DNA of 64,000 nt. Origin: Bryopsis sp. KO-2023. Its lineage: Eukaryota > Chlorophyta > Ulvophyceae > Bryopsidales > Bryopsidaceae. A program made the translations under genes and the position numbers. Shown here one piece after another: positions 1 through 10,010 of this stretch; positions within the stretch are counted from its first letter, which is position 1; the number at the start of each line of letters is the position of its first letter. The notes under the pieces are model-generated. The model did no database searches. It saw only the letters and a list, made by a program, of their open reading frames with translations, and had not been told where the DNA came from. The DNA lies in NCBI GenBank assembly GCA_030272585.1, contig BSYQ01000008.1:1798001-1862000 (forward strand), in the 5' to 3' direction.

Positions 1-948
1 TCGCTGTTGCGAACGAGTGTATTCAATATGGTTTCGGAGCTTTGGTCTTCATTGGACCGATAGCACAAGCACAGGGACGACCAGACACTGTTGCGTCTCG
101 GAGTGAGACGAATTCTGCAGTGGCGACGTCGAAGAAAGTGTGACTGGAACGATATCACAAGCACAGGGACGACCAGACACTGTTGCGTCTCGAAGTGAGA
201 CGAATTCTGCAGTGGCCAGGTCGGGTTATTTGTGCTGCGATGTGTACAAAGTAGTCGTGGCCTCGAGCGACGTAGGAAAAATAAATCAGGCAACGACCGA
301 GGAGTGGTGGCGACGAGGTGGGAGAGTCCTGGGTCGAGACGAATGTGGCGGAAACGTATGGAGTGGAGCCCAAGGTGACTGGGAGCGTCGTGGGAAGAAC
401 CGTCCAGTTGGTGTTGGGAAAATTCGAAGCCCGAGGTGATTGGGAGCGTCGTGGGAAGGTCTGACGAGAGGGCTGACCAACCCTAGTGAGTTTGAGTCGT
501 GTGCGCTGGAAATTTGAAAGGCTTGGCAAGTCGCGTCGGAAGAAGGGTGTGGAAGAGAGTGTGCTGTGGAGTGACACCCTGGGTGCTGTGAACGAAATCG
601 ACGTTGGACGAAGTGATCTTAAAGTGGAAAGGATCCGTTTTTTTCTTAGAAAAAAAAAAAAACGTTGGGCCCACCATGCACCTATTTTTAGAGTCAGGAT
701 TGGATAGTTTTTATTCTTTCGGAGGCGCAGGAAAGCGTGTGGAATTCAGTGTATCGCAACAATCGATAGTCCGACATTGGAACGATCTTGATATGACTGG
801 AAAGTATAGGAAAGATGAATTCAGAGAGGTTATTTAGGAAGTGAAGGGACTGGTCATTGTGTCGTTCATTAGCTTACTTTTTGTAAAGCGTTGTTTGGCG
901 GCCGTTTCACCACTCGGTATCGCTGTTGCGAACGAGTGTATTCAATAG
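1..948 (+). mobile_element. TRIM-like short LTR retroelement, 5' end cut by the window
   Basis: The first ~28 bases recur at about 918-946 (both end GAGTGTATTCAATA), as expected for two LTR 3' ends. The first copy is followed at 29-40 by TGGTTTCGGAGC, the same primer-binding site seen in the three large Ty3 elements here. A purine-rich tract (about 838-849) precedes TG at 851, so the 3' LTR is probably 851-~946, only about 100 bp. The interior of about 820 bp holds no gag or pol, only short ORFs. Short LTRs, a PBS, a polypurine tract and no coding capacity fit a terminal-repeat retrotransposon in miniature, which would need proteins from another element. The exact LTR ends (CA or ATA) and the target duplication cannot be fixed, because the 5' flank lies outside the window. 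Confidence 0.6.
64..216. repeat. Two-copy direct repeat inside the TRIM-like element
   Basis: A ~61-bp unit starting CACAAGCACAGGGACGACC occurs at 64-124 and again at 156-216 with one visible base difference. It lies just inside the primer-binding site. A shorter unit, GGGAGCGTCGTGGGAAG, is also duplicated near 380 and 440. Confidence 0.85.
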
Positions 949-2588
949 ACCACAATAAAAATAAAATATTTTGGAGACGCTCTCCAAAATGTGCCAAGAT
1001 AAAAAAAAGCAGATACAAAAATACGAAAAAAAAGTGCCAAAACCAAGTTCAACAAAAGAATGCGCCAGCTCACAATGAAATATCAAAGAGAAGAAATGCT
1101 TGGAAGTATGTGACTACTTTTTCGTATCAAGACTTGGAAAAAGGAGAAATTGATGCAGGAAAAAACTATGCCAGAAAAAAAACAAAACAAACACGAAACA
1201 TCGCTTTTTTGTGCAGGAAAAAAAGTCCTCTGCTACCAACATACGTTTTCTTTCATTTTAATTATTTTGATAGTAGGTGCTTGGGGTATCTGATTTGGCA
1301 ATTTAGGGAGGGGGGGGGGCAAAAACACTGTGTCTTCACCGTTCCATCCTACCCATCTTTCACATTCTTGGAACATTTATTGTTCTGGTTGTTTTGCCCC
1401 CCAACCCCCCCAGGACACACTTTGGTAGCGTTTCTGTTATCACAAGTGATATTGTACAACAAAGTACCACGCTGTCTATATGAGAAAATCTCGAATAGTC
1501 CATTTGGAAAAGTAGTGTAATAGATCTATCTCTGCCCACAAAAGAAAAAGCACTAAATGAGCTAGTGATGGTCTTCATTCTCAACTTCCTGTTCCATTGT
1601 CTTGGTTTGACTCGTACATACGTATATATACAATGCAAACCCAGCAAAATACAATCCATTGAGTATCAACAAAACAGTTTTCAGTGAGATGATAAATAAG
1701 GCTCAGAAAAAAAAGAGAGAAGTTGATCTTCTTTTGTGGCTGCCTCTCTGCCATTCTTGGTCTATCCTTGGTCTTGCCACCTTTCGATTGTGAACTTAAA
1801 GGTGGAACGACTCCCTCGAACTTCCAAGCGGGCTAGAAGAAAGCTACACTCACAAGGCACTCGAGTATCATCAATAATATGTGAAGACATGGAACGTATC
1901 TTACCTCACTGCCTAATTTCCAAAGGCAGCCCATGTCGTGGAGGCGACGCTGCACCCGAGCCAAAGCCAACAGGTACCCCCCTGTTGCGTGTGCTACGGC
2001 TGCATGAGTTGGAGGAGGAAGTTCTGCGTTACAGGAAGAGTACAACATTAATTACCCGTGAATAAATGGTGGTTGCGTCTGTTAACGATGGTTATGGACG
2101 AAGCTCGAAAACAAAAACGTCCTGGACGTAGAACAGTCTTTTCTCTGTCTTTCAATTCGACATTCTCTACTCTTGTGCGAGTGCCAAAGGAAAGTGCCCA
2201 ACTCGAGATGGCGTGGTTGCGAGCGCTGATTGCCAGTGTCCGGAAGGGTTGCAAGACCACGATGCCGAAACGTGGAAGAAAAGGGTCCAGAGTCAAGCGA
2301 ATGATGTGTTGGTGCGTGGAAGGGAGTCCCGCCAGCATCCAAGGGTCAGATGCTACAGGAGTAGCGGACTCGGGTCCGCAGAGCACCCGTGGGTCGGCTG
2401 GAGAAGTCGCGGCAGCCCACGGAGTCGCCGCAGAGCTGGGTCACAGCACCCTGGAGCGTTTCTGCACACTGGAAGGCGGCCACCCAGCCCCCAAGGTCAG
2501 CAGAAACGAAGCTGAACCAGTACTAGTGAGGCATCGCCAGAGTCCACCAACATCTTCTATGCTCACATTGTACTGATGTGGTTTCCAG
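949..2588. other. Stretch without a confident gene; possible 5' exon(s) of the coiled-coil gene
   Basis: 949-1730 is A/T-rich with poly-A and poly-G runs and shows nothing recognisable. 2058-2527 is open in the frame of the downstream coiled-coil gene and ends at a possible donor (CTA|GTGAGG), which would give a ~61-bp intron to the acceptor at 2588. The predicted peptide is basic and has no family I recognise, so this exon is only a possibility. Confidence 0.35.
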
Positions 2589-3638
2589 CACCCCGTTACG
2601 AGTGCAAGCAAGGAAATCGTGGCTTTGGTGGAGCAGATGGAGAATCTAGCGAAGAAGAAAGCTATCGACGCATCCTGTTTGCAGCAGTCCTTGCGGGAGA
2701 CAGAAGGCATGGAGACAGACATAGAGCAGACTCGGAATGAAAACTGGTCTTTGGAGGAGGAGGTGAAAGAGCTGGAGACCCAAAAGAAATTCCTGGAGAG
2801 CAAAGGACAGGCAATGGATGGGAGGAACAGCAGACTAAAAAGGGAGTTACAACGCAAGGAAGAAGATTTGGAGTGGGCGCTTCACAATCGCCGCAGCCAA
2901 GAGAAGACGTTGAGACTGAGGCAGGAGCACTCATCCCAATTGAATAGAGTCCTAGGGGTGGTGACAGAACGCACAATGCCGCCCGGAATAGAGAGGGACA
3001 TTACAACAAAATGCTTGCGAGATGACCTCTGGGGCCTGTATGCGATGAACGATTCGATCGTGGAGCAAACACAGCGGCAGACGGAGGAGCTGGGGGAACT
3101 CAAGCGGAGACTTTTTGAGGATAGGGAGCACAGGGGTGCTCTGGAATCCGAGCTGAGGGACTGGACTACCAAAGTTGATATGGAGCGACAGCGAGGAGAG
3201 ACGCTGGCAAAGGAAGTCCAGGAGGTAGAACAGGAATTGATGGACTACGGGGAACAGCTGCAGCGCAGGGACAGGGAGAAGGAAGATCTGCGGAGGTGGG
3301 GCAAACAGGACGAGATCGAGACAGCACGCCTGCAAGTGGAGACATCTGCCGATTCGAAGTTCCTCTCAGATGTTCTTCTGGCTCTACACGATATGAACAG
3401 TAGTATGGTTGCCATGGAGGAGCAGATCGCAACGCTAACACGGAACAGCGAGCACCACAAAGTAAGTCCCCAACACTGGATCCAAGAGAATAAAAGATTT
3501 CTTTTACTTTTACTTTTTGTTTTTTTTTTCTTTACAGATATAACGATTCCTTTGTCTCCACAGAGGGCACATGAGCACGAGCCAGGTTTCGAAAGCGATG
3601 CTGTATTTTCTAGCATCCCAGAAGAAGTATCAACCTGA
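2589..3638 (+). CDS. Coiled-coil protein of unknown function (5' end uncertain)
   Basis: Not a family I can name. The reading frame is open from an acceptor at 2588 (TTTCCAG). An in-frame GTG is at 2619 and the first ATG at 2637, but the true start is probably in an upstream exon. The peptide is almost entirely charged heptad-like sequence rich in E, K, R, Q and L (for example LEEEVKELETQKKFLESKG), interrupted near residues 110-140 by a less charged stretch. It therefore probably forms a long coiled coil, as in structural or tethering proteins. A likely phase-0 intron runs 3462-3563 (AAA|GTAAGT ... CCACAG|AGG). It is 102 nt with no in-frame stop, so the unspliced frame also stays open and would add a hydrophobic L/F run from the T-tract. 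The last exon is 3564-3638. It has no visible functional link to its neighbours. Confidence 0.6.
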   Translation, partial: HPVTSASKEIVALVEQMENLAKKKAIDASCLQQSLRETEGMETDIEQTRNENWSLEEEVKELETQKKFLESKGQAMDGRNSRLKRELQRKEEDLEWALHNRRSQEKTLRLRQEHSSQLNRVLGVVTERTMPPGIERDITTKCLRDDLWGLYAMNDSIVEQTQRQTEELGELKRRLFEDREHRGALESELRDWTTKVDMERQRGETLAKEVQEVEQELMDYGEQLQRRDREKEDLRRWGKQDEIETARLQVETSADSKFLSDVLLALHDMNSSMVAMEEQIATLTRNSEHHKVSPQHWIQENKRFLLLLLFVFFFFTDITIPLSPQRAHEHEPGFESDAVFSSIPEEVST

Positions 3639-5510
3639 ATCCACATAGAAAAGGGGACTTTGAAATGAAAAGTATGTGCTTATCGCTTGGGAATGGAAGC
3701 ACACCCGGCGCTTCAAAGCGATTTATTGTTGTCAAGCCAGAAGATAAGGCTGCCATCGGAGTATTTTTTTAAGTCAGTTGTAATCGAGTTGAGTTGAGTA
3801 CAAGCTACAAAAGGAATTGCAAACTACGCCAGGAAGCTTGCAGTCCAACATATAGCACATATGCAACTTTTCTTTACTGGAATGAACCTATTTCAGATAG
3901 ACCTATGTCGCTCGGCACAAGGCATTTCTACACCATCACGATGGGGTTTCTTCTGACACCACCGGCCGTCTCAATTTCGAATTTACCAGTGGACTGAAAA
4001 TTATCCTCTATCTTCATTGAACCTTGAGGTGGAACAACGGAGTCCTTAGTTATGGAAATAATCATGCCCTGAATACCTTCAAATTTGATATTCTTCTCCT
4101 GTTTTTTTTTTTAATGCCAAGTCTAGGTTTATATGTAGAAAGCACTTGGAGCAGTTCCTCAAATAGGATTGCACAGTATGCATACTGTACAATACTGTGC
4201 CATATATGGCTCCATTTTCCTACAATGTGCATACCAACCCTGCTGGCAACAAGTTGGTGTTCAGAGGGGTGTCAGCAAGGCATTGTGCTACTGCTACTAG
4301 GAAGATTGGCAGTTGTGATAAAATAGAGCAAGTTTTCAGGGAACCACTTTATTAGATTTTCAATGCCACCATGGAGCATGATGATCCTGACTCCAAGCAA
4401 AAACTAAGGTTGATGCAATCTTGAACGAATAAATGTATTGTCTTCTTATGAATAAACTGCATTGGTGGATTTTTTTTTCCATTGCAAACAATAAATGAAA
4501 AATGGAGGGCTGTGGTAATTGTATGAGAAATGAATGTTCCCTTTAAAATCATATTCCAATCATGAAATGTTCAAAATATTTTTTATTCTTTTAGAATGCT
4601 TTACTGCTTTTCTTAGGGGTTTTCTACTCCACGCTTCTGGAATGATTTTTTCTTTTAGTTGTGAATCCATTTGTGTGTGGAAACATGCTTCCCAAATTCA
4701 TGTTTGTAAAGTATGAAATGAAACTTCCTCTTTCTGAGAGATTAAATCTTGTGTTGTCTCAACCCAAAACAGTACAAGACATGCCAGGCCAGGGCAGCAA
4801 GCGATGAAGGGAAGTCCTTGGAAATTCTGAACCAGGACGTGTTGGGAATATTTCCAAATGTTGTGCTCAGGCTCGATTTTGAAGGAGCACAGGAAAGGTG
4901 CTGCCGTTTCGATTTCGTCTTTTCTTGGGAGTGTGGCAACGCGGCGATACGCGGTGCTCGATAGGCTGTTTCTGGGAGTTTTTGCGGCGGTTGATACTTA
5001 ACATCGATGTGTCCAAACAGCTAGCGTGGTGTTTGTAAGCGTGCGCGTCCACAATTTCTGCGCGTTTTGGAAGCGGTCAAAAGAAATTTTGGATGAACGA
5101 TGGCAGGTGTCGACGGTGGAGAGACCAAACAAGCACAAGGAACCGTTTGCAAAATTTGCGAGTGCAAAAAAGCCAACCCTTCTTCAAAACAACCCTTCTT
5201 TTGAAGCGACGGTGGTGTTGGCATCTCTGAGCAGTCCAATTTTCTTAACAAAACCGACGAAGTAACCAATCTCACGGAAAGAAATCAACTTTTGATCTTT
5301 TGGATTAGTGACCATCAACTCACCTCGATGAAAAAAGTGATTCATCAATGAAGAGGATCACATTTCGCAAGGCCGTTTCATCTCGTTTATTTATTTTTAC
5401 CATCTACTTTTTATATTATTTTTTCTATATTTAACTTTTATTCTAAATCAAAAATGTTATTTAAGTTTTTAATTTAAAAAAGATTATCATTTATAAAAAT
5501 AAAAAAAAGA
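3639..5510. other. Intergenic, no gene recognised
   Basis: This stretch is A/T-rich with T-runs and only short ORFs that show no family features or splice structure. I see no RNA gene or mobile-element end in it. Confidence 0.5.
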
Positions 5511-5512
5511 AG

Positions 5513-5561
5513 GCAATTAGAGGATTCGAACCTCTAAAATCGTTCCGATAACGAATTGCCT
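5513..5561 (-). other. Compact tRNA-like fold (acceptor stem, one short arm, T arm)
   Basis: On the minus strand a 7-bp outer stem (GGCAATT with AATTGCC) encloses a short hairpin (CGTT/AACG) and a perfect T-arm-like hairpin (AGAGG, TTCGAAT, CCTCT) containing an ideal Pol III B-box core, GGTTCGAATCC. A run of eight T follows within 3 nt, as a Pol III terminator would. There is no D arm and no 7-nt anticodon loop, so it is not a normal tRNA. It could be a decayed tRNA, a SINE end or an armless organelle-type tRNA copy. Confidence 0.35.
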
Positions 5562-5569
5562 TTTTGTTT

Positions 5570-5840
5570 AACGAGAGAACCCGAAGGAAAAAACTCTCGG
5601 AAAATTCCACCCAATCGGGTGAAGGCAACCCAAACCCTCGACGACAACGCGCCGAGGGCCGAATCCCGAAAGCCCAAGAGAGCTCGGGTGGGTGCCGAAC
5701 ACCGGGATCGGCCGACAAGGGGTCCCCAAGCCGTGAGTTCGACACCTCCCCCTAGCATAGGTGGGCGCTAATCCGGGGCACTAGGCTCCCGGACGTCGAA
5801 TCACGACTTGGGGGTGAACCCTTGTCGTTTGAAAGATGTT
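5570..5840. other. GC-rich, hairpin-dense island
   Basis: In strongly A/T-rich surroundings this block has many consecutive short perfect hairpins: CGAGAG/CTCTCG, CACCC/GGGTG, CCCTCG/CGAGGG, GGGG/CCCC. It adjoins the tRNA-like fold. A similar block beside a tRNA-like sequence is at 51530-51790, and a third at 61570-61700. I recognise no known RNA family. It may be a structured RNA or a Pol III-derived repeat. Confidence 0.35.
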
Positions 5841-6780
5841 TTTTAGGATTACCTTGGAGCCTATGTGAAATATAACGTTTTTCGTCCTTTACGTTTTGTG
5901 CAACGGGTGGAACTTTCCATTTGATGTCACATCTCAAAGAAGCGTCAAGAGAGAATGTGGTTCGAATTGGCACGGTTGCCAATATTGTTTGCGGAGGTTC
6001 CGCACTTTGTGTTAGAGTTGTAAGTCGTTTTGTTCGTCCGAAAAGAGAGAAGCCTATCCTTGTCGCCCACCCTCGCTGGTCGAGTCGTTCGCGCGTGCTT
6101 GGATGGCTGGTCTAACTCCATGTAATCGATGCCAGCGCCCTTGTGCCTGCGGTCCAATTGGACATTAACAGCGCTAATCCAGCGTCAACGTTTTCATCAG
6201 TCCACGGCAAAACGGTTCAAGCCGTGGACAGAGATCGCCCTTTCAAACCTCTCGGGACTGTCAGACTGATGCGCAAGAAAAGAAAGCTTTCATGGGGTTT
6301 CGGGTGGTGTTGCTGTGCGCGCGTTAATTTTGGTAAGGATCACTCTCCATGAACGATTTTGGTGTCGCAGTTGGATCTGCTTGGCAAAACGATGTTGGCG
6401 GCGTTTTGTTCCATAAAACAAAACACCTTTTGCTGCCATAATATTTTTATATTGGGTCTTCTTTTGCTAATCGATTTCCTTCTGTTGAGGAGAAACTGAA
6501 AACAGTCTAGTAAAAATGCAATTTTTTTTTTCGGAAAGAGAAGGTCTGAATAGATGAGACAACTGTTGCACTACACCTGGGGTAATTCATGAAGGGCGCG
6601 TGGATGTCCCAACTAGATTCTTCTGCAAAACACCACGCACTCAAAACGCAAGAACATCACTTGAAATATGAAAAGTAGACTTTGGGGCCTTCAACAGACA
6701 GGAAATGAAAAACTCCAATCCTCAATATGCAAACGTCGAAGACGTTAGCAGTTTTTTTTATTTTATCTTTTTGGAAATTG
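5841..6780. other. No gene recognised
   Basis: Short ORFs on the plus strand (for example 5921-6115 and 6143-6352) have basic, nondescript peptides. I see no domain, splice structure or mobile-element end. Confidence 0.4.
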
Positions 6781-7212
6781 CTAATGTCGTCCACAGAGCT
6801 TGATGATCGGCCCGGCTTCTTTGTCACAGAAAAATCTCAGCTCAGTGAGTTGCGTCGAATTGGCCAGGCCGTCGAGAAACGGCTGATCGAATGGGTGGCA
6901 GTTCATGATTATCGAAATATCCTGATCTTTAATAAGTGAGTTGATTGACAAGGTGCGAAGTCGAGGATTGCACTTGAAATTGTCAGACTGGATCAATCTG
7001 ACACAAGATCGAGAAATTATAAAGAAACAGAAATTAAGTACTCCTGAAAAATGCATTCGACTTTTCTCAGAGGATTTCGGGAAAACAGAGCAATGATGGA
7101 GCAAACATGTGAGATCATCCCCCACTCCCCCAAAAATGAATTTGCAGCACGAAACAGAATTCCTTAAGATTGAGTTTTGTTTGCTGGACAGATTTCTAGA
7201 GGCCATCCACAA
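6781..7212 (-). other. Possible leucine-rich-repeat remnant
   Basis: A minus-strand frame contains two weak LRR-like segments (PRLRTLSI and LANSTQLTELRF) about 40 residues apart. Isolated ORF, no start context and no further repeats, so this may be chance. Confidence 0.18.
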
Positions 7213-7822
7213 GTCACACTTTTGTTAAGTCATCACACTTTTGAAAGTCAGTTGAAACCGTTTTAGGCCAAATTTTTTCTAGGTCAACCCGGGCATCATT
7301 TCTTCTTTCTTCCAAATATCGGATCAAAAGGCGACCCACTGTGTTGGCATTGCACCAGGGCTGGAAAGGAAAACAGAAATGCTTCACAATAATGTGGCCA
7401 AGGTGTCTTTGATCGAGAAACCAACCGTCGAATCAGTTTGATCCATGGCAAGGTTCCAACGCGTCCCTCCCCATAAAAGTACCCCCATTAGCTAACGCTT
7501 CACTGCAGCCCTCGAAAGCGACGTTTATCCTGTGAAGTGACCTGGAGATTAAGGCCACAAGGAGGCGAGGTTCAACCATTCAGAGGCAAACGCCTTCCTC
7601 GGATTCGTGCAGTGTCTTTGGGGGATGTCGTTTTCAACGTTTTGGAATGGCCCGCCACTCTCTTCTTCTCCCCCAAAAAACGCTAGATTCAGAGGTTTTT
7701 CGTAACGGAAATCTCACTTTTGGTCAGGAGCACCCCACTTATTATTCCAAGATTCTGGGGTGAGGGACAAGTCCATAATCAGAAGTATTTCAAGGGTGTG
7801 TGTGGGATTTCTGGAAAAGCAA
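7213..7822. other. Flank of the CACTA element, no gene seen
   Basis: No coding signal recognised. The last three bases (CAA, 7820-7822) are the left copy of the CACTA target-site duplication. Confidence 0.5.
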
Positions 7823-7848
7823 CACTATGGGAAGTCGCGTTCTGTGCG

Positions 7849-8411
7849 GGGTGTTTTTCAAACCCCGCACAGACGACTGAAACCCGTGCACAAAAAAAAC
7901 AAAACCCCGCACAGCTCTGTTCCCCGGTTTGGCCGGTTTATGCCCGGGTCCCCATTTTGACCCCGCACAGACCAGAACCCCGCACACAGGACCTGACGTC
8001 TTTCCCATTGTGGGACCCCGCACAGATGAAACATAGCCCCGTACAGTGTGCGGGGTGCCCTATCCTCCGTGCGGGGGTGCCGTGCGGGGTGGACATGGAA
8101 GACGTCAGGTTCTGTGTGCGGGGTTCTGGTCTGTGCGGGGTCAAATTGGGACCCCGGACATAAACCGGCCAAACCGGGGAACAGAGCCGTGCGGGGCTAT
8201 TCTGTCCCTGTGCGTGGGTGTTCAGGGTGCTGTGCGATTCTGGAACCACCCCGCACGAAAGAGTCATACCCTCGTACAGCTGTGCGGGGTCTCTGTGCGG
8301 GGTGGCTGTGAAAACCTTGTGCGGGCTCCTCTTGTCTGTGTGCGGGGTGATTGTTGAAGGCGTGTGCCAGCGTATTCCGCCCCCGTGCGGGGTCGCTGTG
8401 CGGGGTTATGT
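7849..8411. repeat. CACTA left subterminal repeat array (GTGCGGGG)
   Basis: By eye there are 12 copies of GTGCGGGG and 6 of its complement CCCCGCAC in ~560 bp. In En/Spm the equivalent subterminal repeats bind the element's TNPA protein; assigning that role here is inference from position. The array contains a long inverted repeat, listed separately. Confidence 0.8.
7905..8197. repeat. Long inverted repeat inside the CACTA left end
   Basis: About 100 bp at 7905-8003 (CCCCGCACAGCTCTG to GACGTCTTTCC) is repeated as its near-perfect complement at 8098-8197, separated by a ~95-bp spacer. Both arms include CCGGTTTGGCCGGTTTATG or its complement. It could form a large hairpin and give double-stranded RNA if transcribed. 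Confidence 0.8.
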
Positions 8412-8788
8412 TGTGTGCATGCTGATTGTAGAAACATCTGTGTTGTGGTTGTTACAATAAAACTACGATGACAAGACCCCCTTTGAATGTAGACCCCATT
8501 TTTTTTTATCAAAGACTTGCCCATTCCCACTTGTTCCAAAAAAGAAATAGAAACAAAAAAAAGGCCCAAAACCATGAACTCCAATCCTACCATTCCGACC
8601 CTGCGCTTGTCTTTCAATAAAACAGACCCACTGACCCACTTCCAACTGTTCTATCATATGCATATGAATCCGGGTTCACTGAGGCTGGAAAAGTCTTAAT
8701 AAAGTCAGTTTCCTGAATCAAAACCAAAGTGATGGGTCTGGGTGTTGCTGTTTTTTGCGTGTTTTTTTTTCAGTCTTCGATATTTTCG

Positions 8789-9228
8789 CTATATTTTCCC
8801 TAGCTGGTCAGGCCTAGCGGAGAGGGCGACCAACGCATCCACAGCAGCAGTGCTCGCACCGTACCTAAATTGCATCGTTGTTTTTGTAATTTCCTTTTTT
8901 TTTAATGATTTGAGACAACTTCTGTAAATAAAATATGATGTCATCTTTTTCTTATCTAGAAAATGAAAAACAGCTTCTAATATTCAAAAATAACGTTTTT
9001 GTTTCTCTTCCCTTTAAAAAACAAAAGGAAATTATATTCTCAAGCACATTTGAAAAAAAAGGGGGCAACCAAAAAAAAGAAAAGTTCATCAAAAGCAATT
9101 TTATTTTTGGAGGAAAAAAAATCAACACAGTCCTGCTACCCCTTTTTCTTTTATTATTCTTTCATTTTTTCTTTTTTTTCAAGGTGACACTCACCAGGAA
9201 GAGTCAGGCATGTTGTCATTCAGGATGA
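8789..9228 (-). pseudogene. Condensin CAP-D2-like fragment, part downstream of the retrotransposon
   Basis: 9228-9195 is the remaining 34 nt of the exon split by the Ty3 insertion; it ends at donor TG|GTGAGT. The next exon, 8864-8789, starts after ATTTAG and encodes WYGASTAAVDALVALSARP, matching the condensin subunit 1 segment (WYxxAEQAINAIY-type) that follows the split exon. It then meets a stop (GKI-TAG) with no usable GT donor before it. The ~350 C-terminal residues of a normal CAP-D2 are absent, so the copy is truncated here. Confidence 0.7.
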
Positions 9229-9233
9229 CTGAC
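9229..9233. repeat. Target-site duplication CTGAC of the outer Ty3 element (left copy)
   Basis: CTGAC here and at 24777-24781 directly flank TG...CA LTR ends. Removing one copy and the element restores an uninterrupted condensin-like exon. Confidence 0.92.
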
Positions 9234-9754
9234 TGTTACGCGAGGCGCTCCGTACGCCGACGCACTTCCGTGTAAAGAGTGAGAGAGGGTGGCGGCTGAG
9301 TTCCACAGGGTCACACAAAATCGAATCGAGTCGCACACGGGGTCCACAGTTGCACTCACAGAATTACTGACAAGCAAGGTTACATCAAGCGTCCCATCCT
9401 TTTAACTCCCGTTCGACTTTTCCGAGGGTGACTAACCACCCGTAACACTCCCACTACCCTGACTCACAGCCGCCAGTTCTACTACTGACTCACTCACACA
9501 CTCACACACAGGCCCAGACCAAAGCACATTCCCACTCAGACTCAAACCCGAGACCTTCGCCTCGCGAGTCTCACTTTAGTTGATCGAACCACTGTCTTGA
9601 CCAGGTGCTCTTGCGGTGGTTTCCTCGCTGTAGTTCGGTAGTATCTCCTCAGGGGAATGCTGTCATCTACCGGGGATGCATCTGACGCTTCACAGACGTC
9701 AGATGCATGACGCCTTTGACGTCTGACGTCCCTGGACGTCAGCAGCTGGTATCA
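9234..9754 (-). repeat. LTR, outer family-1 element, 3' copy
   Basis: Begins TGTTACGCGAGG and ends GCTGGTATCA on the plus strand. It shares with the outer 5' LTR diagnostic bases that differ from the inner pair (CATCCTTTTAACTCC, CTACTACTGAC). Confidence 0.95.
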
Positions 9755-10010
9755 ATTGCCTCCCCCCTGGGGGCAGTTGGTGCCCTCACCAAGTATCCAT
9801 CACATGCATCCTTTTGATTCTGTAAAAGTAACTCTGAACTAGGGTGCTGCAAATCCCAAGCTTGCTGCACTTCTGAAAGGATAATTAGATCCCCATAAAA
9901 TCCTTAACCCACAGAAGTTCAGAAAACACTTCACTGCCCTTATGCAACCCATCCCCTAGTCACTGGGATTCCTGATCCATCAGCCACAGAATAAAAAGTG
10001 CATCTAACTT

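Noticed and set aside
7849..8411. CRISPR-like or satellite array of GTGCGGGG
   Set aside because: Spacing is irregular, both orientations are present, and the array begins directly inside CACTA termini, so a subterminal repeat explains it.
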